DNA of 64,000 nt from Punica granatum (lineage: Eukaryota > Streptophyta > Magnoliopsida > Myrtales > Lythraceae): NCBI RefSeq assembly GCF_007655135.1, contig NC_045133.1:17953845-18017844 (forward strand), read 5' to 3'. The position numbers and the translations under genes are program-made. This document shows, piece by piece, positions 22,901 through 33,900 of the stretch (positions within the stretch are counted from its first letter, which is position 1; the number at the start of each line of letters is the position of its first letter). Below the pieces are notes generated by a model. It saw nothing but the letters and a program-made list of their open reading frames with translations, did not search any database and was not told the origin of the DNA.

Positions 22901-25900
22901 GCCTCTTCATCTTCCCACTTTTTCAGGCTTCCAACAAACTTTGAACAGTCTTCTCTGTTAATGTCTTCAGCAGCTAAATCTTCTCTCACATTCTGCAACG
23001 TTAGCAGGAGAAGCCAAAGATTCTATTACTCACTTATGCTTAGCAATCCATGGAAGAAGTCTAAAAACTGTTCAATGTTAAGAAGTATTGCTAGCATAGA
23101 CAAAATACCTTTCTTCCTTCTCCCTTTGGCTTGAAAAATTCCTCTTCCTCGCTGTCTGCATCTTCCTGTCCTTCATTTACAGAAGTTGATACTGCAGCAG
23201 TTGTCCCATAGATAACATGCATAAGATTCCTATGTTGCCTTGAGACTGTCCTCTCCACCAAAAATTCTTTCCACTTTGAAACATTACCCATATCCTCTTC
23301 TACAAGGTAAACAACAGTAAGCATTAGCAGCCGAAGGAAATGTTTCATGGGATGCCTCAAATGCATCTAAGCAGTAACAGCTTTCAGAATCATCTATTAC
23401 TTTTTGAGAACCATCTTTTGATTGCTACAGATAATGGATGTAACCCATCCACAATAATTGGAAGATAAAAATAATTTGCAGAACTAAATACGACCCTCCA
23501 TACCATTATCCCCTACATCATCATCATCATCATCTAAAACGTCAGAATCAGATGACTTATTATCCTCATCACTAAGATCTTCATCATCTCCGGGAACATC
23601 ATCCTCATTATTGTCATCTTCATTCTCTCCATCGGAATCCTGATGCAATAAACACGAAAGAAATGAGTTTATCAGGAACAGGTAAAGTTTGAATACAACT
23701 TTAAATGAGAAATAAACACAAATGGCCACATGTAAGATAGCATTAAAAAAAAAAAAAAGAGATACTGCTCAGTCCAACAAATTTATAGAGTTCTTACTGC
23801 ATCTAAGTCCCCATAATCAGCATCACCTCCGAAAATAGCTTTCCTCCTCATCCTTCCCCCATGAAACTCAACATGTTCTGTAAAGCCATCTTTAATAAAG
23901 GTTTGTTTCATTGATTCGTTGGCATTATCATATTCATCCTGATCAGAAGATTCTGAACCATCCACATTCTCAGCATCAGTCTCACCAGATAAAGAATCTT
24001 CTCCGGATTTTAGATAACCTAGAGGCTCCATTTCATGACCCTGAGCCACAGCTTGCTGCATATCCTTTGCTTCCCCATTAGCTTTCGAGAAGACATCAGG
24101 TTTCCGTCCGAATAGGTCAATAAAACTCTTCTCTAGCTTTTCATCAACTGAATATTTTGTGTTCTGGAGTGACCTCACCAAAACCTCACCCACATCTGGT
24201 TCCTTTCCTAATGAAAGGGAAAATTGAGAAGGTATCAGAAAGGCTCCATGCTAAAGTTTAAAAGGAAAAGCATTATAGAGAAGAAAAAGCATATAACAGA
24301 GTTTATTAACGGATTAGCAAGAAAGGATTGATAAAGCTAGATCTATATTGACAGGAAAAGACTACAAAAAGTATATCAAGTGAACTTTTAGAAGGAGGAA
24401 AAACCTTTTCGATTGACTTCCCCATTTTCCTCATCAGTTTTTGAAAACTGAACAAAGTGATCATTAATATTGATGTAGACAGCATCCTTGTCATAGAGGA
24501 GGTCACCAACTCCAGACATAGGTGCATAAAATAACTTTTCCTTTTCTCGGAGTCCCTTCTTTTTGGCTGCTGATGGCAAAGGACAAGGATCAGCTAAGCT
24601 TGTCACCCCAGCTAAACTATAATCTCCAACTCCAGCAATATGCACCTAATCCACAAGTGACCATCGCATTGTTGTTATTTGTTGCACGCGAATCATAAAA
24701 AAAACCTTAATCAGACTCCAAGAAAATGCCCAAATTTGAAGGAAGCATTGAAATATCACTACCAAAAGACAAAGCCTGAATGCAGAATTTCGAAAAAAAA
24801 TACAAATGCATAGGAAGTAAAAATTAATAAAATGTTGAACAAATACCGTTGCGCCCCTTTTCAAATTGCAGCCCCGTAAATAACCATAAAGAGTAACATT
24901 TCTGTCGCATTTGCTATTTTGCTGCACTCTTTCAGGAGGAGTGACATCTTCAAAACGATCAGCTAGAATATATGGATGAGCACTTCTCCAAGACGAAGGA
25001 CGGAATTTCATAACAGAAATGAACCGCGCAAGATTGTGAACTTCGCGTTTAAGGTACCTGTTCAATCATAAGGTATCATAAACCAACTGAAGCACAAATG
25101 AGCATATTATACGAGTCTTATGATAGAGTACTCACTTTCCATGAATTAGACCAGACAAGTAAAACAGTTTTGATCCCTGATAAGTCTCAGTCCAGAAACG
25201 ATGCTTGAGTCGCTGCTTTGTTTTCTTAAGTTTCTTCGGATCCTTAAACTTATCAAGGTGAGTAAGGACACCCATGAGATTTGGGCGCCCATGAGTGTCC
25301 AGAATGTTGAGAAATTCAAATGTTTCCTGAAAAGAGCCAACAATGACATTAAAAGCATATAATACCGCCTCCTCAAGTCAAACTCATAATACAATAGCGA
25401 AGAATGGATTCACATTCTATGATACAGCATTATCTGTTCAACTAGAGTAAAATGATACTCTTGCGTCCAACTTAGTATATCATCTATCTGCAAAGGTCCT
25501 CCATGATGAACAAGACAGGAAAAATTTGAATCTATTTGGAGGGAAATTCATAACAATAAGCTTTAGGGCAAAACAAGAATGGCAAATCTACTGACATGGC
25601 TTCAAAAGAAAAAAGCAGGCATTCAATCAACTGCATGAGGATCACCAAAGATAACAAATTGACAATTGAACGAAAGAAAGATTCACCTATGGGAAGAATG
25701 CAACAATTCTCTTAGAGATAAATGGGCTTGACATAATTTTAAATTATTAAGGTATCAGTAGTGCTAGCGAATGCACCAACTGGGACTGAACCCTCTAACC
25801 TAGAATGTATACAAAAGGAATCATGAACAAGGAGAGAACCTAACTGCCACGACAGCCAGAGGTTTAATAGCATCTCAATTGCCAACAAACTGTTCATCCT

Positions 25901-27456
25901 CATCTATCAGTAAAAATGGGTCACAGTGTCTCTAAGGAACATGACAGCATTGACTATTGCGAGCATACAACTCAGCGAAGAAACTTCCATGTCTTGAAAG
26001 GGACATGACATTACTGGTCATCAAGAGCATACAGTCCATGGAAGAAACATACTTTCTCCTGACTGGAAAAAAGTCCCACAATCTATTTTACCAAAAAATA
26101 GAAAAAAGGGGAGGAAGAAAGCCTGTTCTAGGCAGCATCCCCCGATTGAGCAAAGAACATTTGTTCAATTAGATTAACTTACATATTCCAGACAAGGCAT
26201 CAAGCGCATGGATCAACCACATCTCCAGTTTAAGCACCTAACATTTCTTCTTGCCTAGTAACTCCCTAATATCTACCTAGAATTTCGATAATACACGTAA
26301 AAGGTACTTAGAGGATGTCTTCATGGTATTATATATTACTGAACAAGGATTGCAAAGAAATAATCAAAGCACATGACAAGAGCTCACCATTTCAAAGCCA
26401 TAACTTCCGTCAATAAGCAGTAACGCTAGATCGGCGAACTTGGCGGCATCAATCATGCCATTGATATCATTTGGGCACTCCACAAATTGCACCCGCCTTT
26501 GCTTGCCTAATACATTAAATAAATTATATTACAAAAACAAAAAAACTGTAAAAGTCAACATAATATTATAAAGCAGATTCTAGACTGTGCATCATAGAAG
26601 AAGACAGGCTATAAGCAATCCCTTTATACATTATTCCAAATTAAAACTCTAAGCAATCCAGGACATAGTAGTTGCCATTCTATAGCAGCTGCGATTAAAA
26701 GGAATCATCCACTGATTCTCAAATTGACTGACAATATTATAATATGTAGAGAGCAAAAACTAACCAGACACAATGGTAATGGGTCCTCGAACTTCCGGCA
26801 AGTTATGCTTAGTGTAGTGCTTCACGAGGGACCTTATCAGAAGTGACTTCCCAACCTGCACAAGGAAAAAAGGTTCAAGACCATCCAACTCAACCAACCA
26901 CAAACCTCTGGACCAATCCCAAGCTTGAAAATCACAATGTTTAGCATTCAGTTCGTAATGGACCAGCATATGCTGGAATAATGATTCAATTTGGGTCCTG
27001 ATAATCCCGTGCATCCCGGGGCAATTTGCAAAGGGTGGGTTCAACTCCGCAACAGCAACATATACAAAATGATCGAATCATATCTTTCTCAAGTTTTGTT
27101 TTTGGGCTAATTGCTCAGCTCCCTGATACAATATTAAACCGCTGGCATCTCGCCAATACCTTGGGGGGTCCATGAACAAGGACGACGTACGGGGCAGGCT
27201 CGCCATAGGTGCGGTCGATGGTTGGGACGTGGAGGCGGCGCTGCTCCTTCTCGACGGAGCGAGACTGCAGCCGCTTGGCCTTGACGGAGGAATTGAAGGC
27301 GAATGCCTTGGGGTTCTGCTGCCGCCTCTGCTCCTCGGAGAGGTTCTCCTTGTCGGACTTGGAACCGCCCTTCTTCTTCTTCTTCGCAGACGGCCCGGCC
27401 TGCCGCGACCGGTGAGCTTTGTGAGGTTGGCCATGGCTTCCGGTTTCCGCAGCCAT
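16991..27456 (-). CDS. BMS1: Ribosome biogenesis GTPase BMS1 homolog
   Basis: Complete 17-exon gene, 1212 aa: complement(join(16991..17152, 17655..17858, 18470..18739, 19146..19355, 21156..21395, 22008..22226, 22322..22415, 22649..22992, 23109..23299, 23495..23639, 23798..24207, 24405..24645, 24847..25057, 25136..25326, 26388..26506, 26765..26855, 27160..27456)). The frame closes through every junction. BMS1 is a nucleolar GTPase of the small-subunit processome that works with RCL1 in early 18S pre-rRNA processing. Visible: basic N-terminus (AKKKKKGG), P-loop GPPKVGKS at 96-103 split by intron 1, [21 protein letters not shown]4-like [15 protein letters not shown]2CN-type region, a long acidic D/E-rich middle (exons 7-10), the conserved C-terminal half ([62 protein letters not shown]) and a lysine/arginine-rich tail. 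Fifteen introns are GT-AG; the one after exon 10 is AT-AC. A telo-box sits just upstream. Confidence 0.97.
22416..22648 (-). other. BMS1: U12-type AT-AC intron of BMS1
   Basis: This 233-nt intron begins ATATCCTTT on the minus strand (22648 downward), an exact U12 5' splice site, and ends in AC (22417-22416). The U12 branch sequence TCCCTTAAC lies at 22433-22426, with the branch adenosine 11-12 nt before the 3' end. No usable GT donor exists at the homologous exon end. Splicing here restores [14 protein letters not shown] in frame, with the leucine codon split 2+1. The intron therefore belongs to the minor spliceosome. Confidence 0.92.
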
Positions 27457-27499
27457 TGATTTTCCCTCTCTCGTCCAAATGAGAGGAGACGGAGGAACA

Positions 27500-27508
27500 A
27501 AACCCTAA
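27500..27508 (+). promoter_or_regulatory. telo-box in BMS1 leader/promoter
   Basis: AAACCCTAA occurs 44 bp upstream of the BMS1 start codon (on the non-coding strand, which is acceptable because the element works in both orientations). Telo-boxes are enriched close to the start of plant translation and ribosome-biogenesis genes. This fits the role of BMS1. Confidence 0.6.
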
Positions 27509-29130
27509 ACCCCTGCAGAGAAGATAACGGAAGGACGCTTAACCGTCAATTGCCGCCGTCAATGACTGAATGTGTATGCAGCAGTGGGGTATTATTTTCC
27601 TGCGCCGACGTTCACAAGTGCCGGTCGTGGTTAGTGATGCAATCAAGCCGAGGGCGAGGCCCCCCTTGCAAACAATTGGAGCTCGACTTGACTAAAGCCC
27701 GAATACAGCTCGATCTTATTAAGCTCAAGCCGAGATTGCCAAACTCACCTAGCCTGAGTTTGATAATGTTTGACTCAAGAGTTCGAGAGTCTAATCGAAC
27801 TTAATACTATCATTTATATAAGAGAAAATCTAAAAATTCAAAACCAAAAAACCGAGCCAAACCAATTAGGAAAAATCCAACTAGGAATTTGGGCGGGTAT
27901 TTTGTTCAATTTTGGGCCTAGGGTCAGGTATCGGATTCTAGAAACCCAACCTGACGGACCCGACCAGAACCGAATTTAAGCATTTATTTATTAAATTAAA
28001 AATTGAAATATATAAATGCAATACAGGTTCTCCACAAGGTCACCACCCTTGACAAGGGCCGTCAATGGGGCCACCCCTCTCGATAGAGCACCTACTCCCA
28101 ACAAAGGCTGGGGGCACGTCGCATTTTCCATCAAATGCGGACAGAGGTAGGTCATATTTAAAATAGAAAAGAGATGTAAGACTGCCTTATAAATTTTTTA
28201 AAAAACATAAGCTAAAATTAAAAGGAACCTCAAACATTGCGTTGCGCTAAATTATTTATCTATATCTTCTATATTATACAAGGAAATGGGATAACAATTA
28301 AAATAACTTTTCTTATTTCGAAATTGTCCTTTTTAAAAATATAAACTATAAATTTAAGCTGCATAAATTAGGAGAAAGTTATAAGGACAAAATAGTAATT
28401 TTAATATTGCTTTTAATCACCCATTTAACCTCCAATTTGCAACTTCCTTCTTCATATTTTCTCTCTTCCACTCTTTCCTCTCTCCCTCTTTCACCCTCTC
28501 TCATTCTCTTTTTTCCTTTCCCCAATGTGCACTCTGTATCCGGAAACTCAATTTAACTCCGATTAATCCAGTTAAACTAGGTCGACCTACTAAGAAGTGA
28601 AATTTTATTTTTTATTTTCTCTCCAATCTTTTTTTAAAAATTTTATTTAATTACATTTATTAATCATTATTAAGGTAATTACATTATATCGAGAATTTTC
28701 AACAAAAAAATTTATGACAGACTATGCATAGCACGGGCATGCATCTTGTACAAATATAAGAAATATAATAATGCTACAAATGAGATGAAAATAAGGTCTT
28801 TCATAAGTTTCGCGACACATTTTCATCCATTCATTTTAATATGCCAAAAATTCTTCAATGCCCTTGAAAGCCTCCGTATGTCATATATCACATATGCATG
28901 TCATTAACAACCTAAACCTATTTAATTATATATAAACTCTATCTTATTATTTTTATGGTTCAAGTCTACATAATTTACAAATCTAACTATTAGTCGTCCA
29001 TTAGAAAGAAGAAATCATAAACTATTAAATTAAGCTAGAAGACAGATGAAAGCAACTCTTCACCTCCCCCAACCCTAGTAATCCTTGTCATCTCCTCAAC
29101 CGAGGTGTTGCTCCCTGTGTCCACATCCCT
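27509..29130. other. BMS1 upstream region and degenerate repeats
   Basis: No gene is supported. From about 27640 there are degenerate repeats of the gagctcgactcga type and proline/glycine-codon-like GC islands (27900-28150), typical of old transposon remains. GCATAGCACGGGC near 28725-28740 resembles a Helitron-type 3' terminus. Confidence 0.45.
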
Positions 29131-29624
29131 CCACTTCCATTGCATACAATGGCTCCTTGATACTTAAAAGTTCAAGCTGTTAAGTGTTAATTTCCAAGTC
29201 TCATATAAACCAATGAATATTGAGTCATCTTTTCCATGGGGATTAATATCCTCAACACACGTCCTTACATGCAATATGCGATATATTTTTGCTTACATGT
29301 TGTCACGTGCCCTTGAACATCCGCCTTCAATAATTGACCTTGAGTCGAGCTCATCTTTCGTGCTTAGGTGAAGGGTACTAACATGAGGCATTCTTTTGGC
29401 TACTCTCAGACTTACTAGGCTTGGCGTGGTCTTGGTGAGCATGTGAGCGTGAGCGTAGATACGCTTAACCTGGGCTCTGATACCATATTGAATTTCCATT
29501 AGACTCATATGGGCTCATGTCCATTGTCACTTAAAAACTCAAGCTGATAAGTGTTGATACCCAAGTCTCATATAGACTAACGAATATTGATTTATCTTTT
29601 CCAAGTGAGATAAAATCCTCAACA
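29131..29624 (-). mobile_element. TRIM (terminal-repeat retrotransposon in miniature)
   Basis: Two direct repeats of about 130 bp, both starting TGTTGAGGAT on the minus strand, run from 29624 to 29489 and from 29257 to about 29131. Shared segments include GGAAAAGAT, CAATATTC, TATATGAGACTTGG and AACACTTA. Three bases inside the first repeat comes TGGTATCAGAGC (29485-29474), the primer-binding site complementary to initiator tRNA-Met. The internal region is only about 230 bp and codes for nothing. LTR pair, primer site and tiny size define a TRIM. The polypurine tract before the 3' LTR is weak and the 3' LTR end is degraded, so the 29131 edge is approximate. Confidence 0.85.
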
Positions 29625-30114
29625 AATGTAATGTGGTTTGGTATCTCAACCAACTATTTGGTTGTAATATATAAGGGGAAATAAAATAGTTCAAACCCAC
29701 TAAATCCCGAGATTAAATCTCATGGTCTAAAAATCCTCTTCATTTCACTCTCAAACACAAAAGCTTAATCTCTTCTTCTATTACCAGTTACTATATTTAG
29801 CTACAAGTCTCGAGTGCTACTTTTTTTTAAAAATTTCTTTTCTTGTTTTCTTCTTCTCGACTTCTCTTCCTCTCTTATTGTTTTTTTTTAATTTCTTTTT
29901 CTTCTTTTTTGCTTTTATTTTTTTTCAAAAGAAGAGAAGTACTATTTAAAAATAAACAATTCTTAATTGATACTCCTACTCAAATTTCTATTTCACTAAA
30001 AACCCTATAGAAAAAAAAATGGAATTTTCTATTGTAAATTTTCGTTTATAGAACCCGCACAATGCACGGATCTAAAAACTTAGTGTTAATATAAGATGTA
30101 TAGAAAAAAAACAG
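29625..30114. other. AT-rich intergenic
   Basis: No gene is seen. Long T-rich runs occur at 29820-29930. A Helitron-like motif (ACCCGCACAATGCACGG ending near CTTAGT) lies at 30052-30083. It may be the 3' end of an old element, but its 5' end was not found. Confidence 0.4.
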
Positions 30115-30691
30115 GGGTTAATAATATAAAAAAAACACGACTTTTTGTTAAATTCCTATTTCTAGCATGACTTTTCAGAAATAGCACAAAAATACACGAC
30201 CTTTCATTTTAGTTTCAAATCTAGCACAACGTTAATTTTTTTGTCTATTTTAAGTTAAAGGCTAACTCAGATTTAATGGTGTCATCTGGCGCAACACAAA
30301 TGGATGAGTAGACCCCGCATAATTTATTTAATAAATAATTATTCTGAAAATTAAAAAAAGAATGGGGAAGGGCCAACTTGAGGAAAAATGGGGTGGGGGC
30401 GGGCAATGGTGGCCCCGATTGTGGCCACCATATGGTCGATAACCTGATTGGGGGGTGGTGGCCGCAAGGGGGGGGCCCATCGCTGCAATCGAAGGAGACT
30501 TGAAATCAGATCGAGGTCGCCAATGACCTCTTTCATCACTGCCAACGCCAATTGGGGGTGATGACCGCTATTTCTTTCATCACGGAAAAATAAGAATTGA
30601 CAAAAAAGTTATGCCTTTTTGGCTATTTCTGTAAAAGTCGGGCTAAAAATAAGAATTAACTGAAAGGTCGTGCTTTATTATGTCATTAACC
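30115..30691. mobile_element. non-autonomous TIR DNA transposon (MULE-like)
   Basis: The left end GGGTTAATAATATAA... and the right end ...TTATGTCATTAACC are inverted copies of each other over about 80-90 bp. They share GGTTAAT, CACGAC, TATTTCTAGC and GACTTTT.CAGAAATAGC. The centre (30360-30560) is G-rich with no intact coding frame. The long inverted ends and lack of a transposase point to a non-autonomous Mutator-like or similar DNA element. I could not find a convincing target-site duplication because the flanks are A-rich. Confidence 0.65.
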
Positions 30692-30910
30692 TTAAAAAAA
30701 GAATTATGGAGAAATAAATTTTCCTTATTCACACGTTATTTTGCAAATTTTGCATGATTTCCTTTTTCTTTCATCGCGGAAAAAAAAGAAAAAAAAAAAA
30801 AGAGAAAAACTTGGGAGAAGCGGAGGGGAGAGAGAGAGAATGGTGATTGGAGTAGCAGAGAGAACAGAAGAAGAAGAAGAGGAAGAAGAGGAGCAGCAGC
30901 AGCATCGTCA

Positions 30911-33900
30911 ATGAGGAACAGCAGCCACCACAGTGACGACAAGCAGCCCCAAGACAGCCCCGATTCGAGATTCAACCAGACCCTTCGCAGCGTCCAAGGG
31001 TACTCTCTTCCCCCCCACCCCCAATTCCTTCTCTCTTGCTCATTTGCTGATCAAGTTCGTATCCATTCTCATCTCCTGGAAGTGGGGCGGACTTCGATTC
31101 GGAGTCCAATTCAAACGATGACCGTGAAATCGGATTCGGATCCATGTCGCGAAGCTCCTTGTTCACTCGTCTGGATTCATTGTTTTGAACTGTGGATCGC
31201 TAGATTGGTCCGGGTCAACGTTAGGGGGCTCTGCTGGTCGCCTCTATTGCTATCAGTAGGTTGTGATTAGCTCGGGTCTGATTTCTGCGGAGATTCGCTC
31301 AGTTTCGAGCATTGGACTTATCGAGTCGGATCTCTCTTGCTTCAGCACTGCTTAGAAGTGTTTAGTGGTTTCGATGTTTCCCAGCTCCTTGCTGCTGAGT
31401 GTTTTGTGAACTATGATGCATGGAGAAGAATGTGGTTGGGAAATGTAGCATTCCTTGATTTACTGGTTCTGCCAGGGCTGCTGGAAATCATGAGAAGCTG
31501 CAGGTTTTGAATTTCGATAGCTGGGCTGAGAGTGGGATCGCAATTTTAGTTAAATCGGCTACATTTATGGGATCAGGAATTTATCTGTTTTTCTGATGTC
31601 ATGTGGGTAATGTTTATTATGTGATCGTGACTTGGCTGTGCAGGTTGCTTAAGGGCCGCAGTATTCCCGGCAAGGTGTTGCTGACCCGGAGGTCAGATCC
31701 GTTCGATGATTCGACCTGGCAAGATCGCTCGCCTAAATATGAAAGAAGTCTTTCGGAAAACGATTCTGGCCCGAGTGATCGCATGGACAAATCGGTGGAG
31801 GTATTACTCTATTTGTTGATGTTAGTGGTGGTCATGTTTAAATGATTGCAACTTTAATGGCATTGATTGCAGTATTACAGGGATGATATACATGAGAGTT
31901 TTTTCTGGTTTAGGATGAAATCAATGGTACTGAGAAGCCAACAACACATGAAAGTGCTAATAAATTAAAATCGTCGACCTCCAGCATTGAAATTACTTCT
32001 AAAGATGTTCAGAAACCCACAGTCGGTTCCAGAGCGACTGATTCTGCAAGAATTATGAAATTCACGACGGTGCTTTCAGCATCAACTGTTATTTTAGGTA
32101 CGAGCCTTGGTTGGATGTTTCTTGCTACTGCTTTTGGCTTTTTATGATGAACTGATTATAATTTGGGGAAAAGTGCATTCTTTTGGGGATTTCAACAATC
32201 ATTTATCTGTAAGGTTTTGACAAGAAGTTTTCAGTTTGTAAAGTCCATTGTGAGACTGCAATTAGCAAGGCTAACTTGTATTTTGAGTAGCATAATTTTA
32301 GAATGCTACTTAACCCTTTAAATAGATGCCATCAGTCAATATTAATAGCTGTGGTACAGATTAATAAAATTTTCAATCCTAAGAACAGGATTACTTTCTG
32401 AATGTGCTTCCAACTCTCCCTAGACATCCCAGCTGAAATCTTAGGAGCTCTTCCTTTGGATTGAACCAGAAAAAGGGCAAAGAAACCTCCATTGACTTCT
32501 GATTTCTCTTGAATTTGGTCTCTTATTTGCTTGGCTTTTAGCAGCATATGGCATGTGCAAAATGGAGTTTCAAAGTTTATTTTGGTCATTTACTTGTTTC
32601 TTACTGCAATTATAATTACGTTATCAACTAACTGATTGAAGATGGCAAATATCTAGAATCTAATGGATGTGGATTGACCTTTTGGATTGTCAGTTGAGGT
32701 GTTCTGAGCTTCATATGCCATGCTTAGTAAGTAGACTCTTAAATGAGGACAGGAACTTCTGATTCTCCCTTATTTTCACCTGACTTATATTTGGACTGTA
32801 ATTTGTTGAAGAAATACCTTTTTGTTTCTAAATTTCATGGAAAGTTGTTCAAATCTTTATTTGCCATCAAATAGATTTTTCTTTTTAACCAGTCTCGGTA
32901 TTTTAGTTCTTTTCTATATCTTTGTTTATTATGTAGAAAGACTACGTGAGCTGGCATGGAGTGGCGTACCCCCTTACATGCGCCCAAATGTTTGGAGGCT
33001 TCTCTTGGTAAGCAAGTACTTTTAGTTTGATCTATTAACTTCAATATGTGGTTGACTGATTGTCTGGTGTGTAACTGCATGGGCTTCTCTTTAAGTGAGC
33101 TGTACTATTTGAAGGCTCCTCTTGTAAGGTACCTGCTATGAATTTTTGCTGCTATGTTCAGGAAGTTTGACAGAAAGCCCTGAATTTTAGTGAGCTAAAG
33201 AGAACCTTCCTCTCTGAAATAAGCACGAGTTTGTGAAAGTTCCTCCATAACTAGCTTCAGCTTCCAGTTTAGTTCTTTTATATGAGTCATGGTATTAAAT
33301 GGTAAATGGATTACGAGAAGATCTGTGAGGTATTTAGCCCCTTTAATGATTTGCGCCGTCAGATATAAATTTTTAAAAAATCAGAAACATGGCAGGTGCT
33401 GCTGCTTTGGAAGTACGCCAACCTTTAGCATGGCAGGAACTGCCTTTTTCTAGTAGTATCATACGTTTTTTTTTAATGATTATTTGGTTGAGTGTGGATA
33501 TCAACTCAGTTGCTCTGTCTATGCACTCCAGCAGTACCGTTCATGAGGATTGAAGTTTCATCATCGATGAGATTGACTTTGTGGTTCCTATCATGTTAGC
33601 AATCCCAACATCATTACGTTTCAGAAGCCATTATCTGTTGGTGAAAGTTTTGTTTATTACAGATTGTCATATTAATGGTATTGGCATCCATCGTTCTACT
33701 GCTGTAGTTAAATTAAGTACTGATCATGTGTACTCTGCCATTACTTTGAACCCAAAGTGGCAAACTGATTGTAATGTTGGAAGGATAGAAAATCTGCATG
33801 AGAAGCTATATTCTATCACCTCATATAGAATTTTGGTGTTCATCTCCTAGAATATTCATCACCCCTGAGGTGGTTTTACTGTCTTCACATTATGCTAGCT

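Noticed and set aside
27172..27478. Overlapping GC-rich frames on both strands at the BMS1 first exon.
   Set aside because: Only the frame starting at 27456 matches the BMS1 N-terminus and joins exon 2 at the P-loop. The others are shadows.
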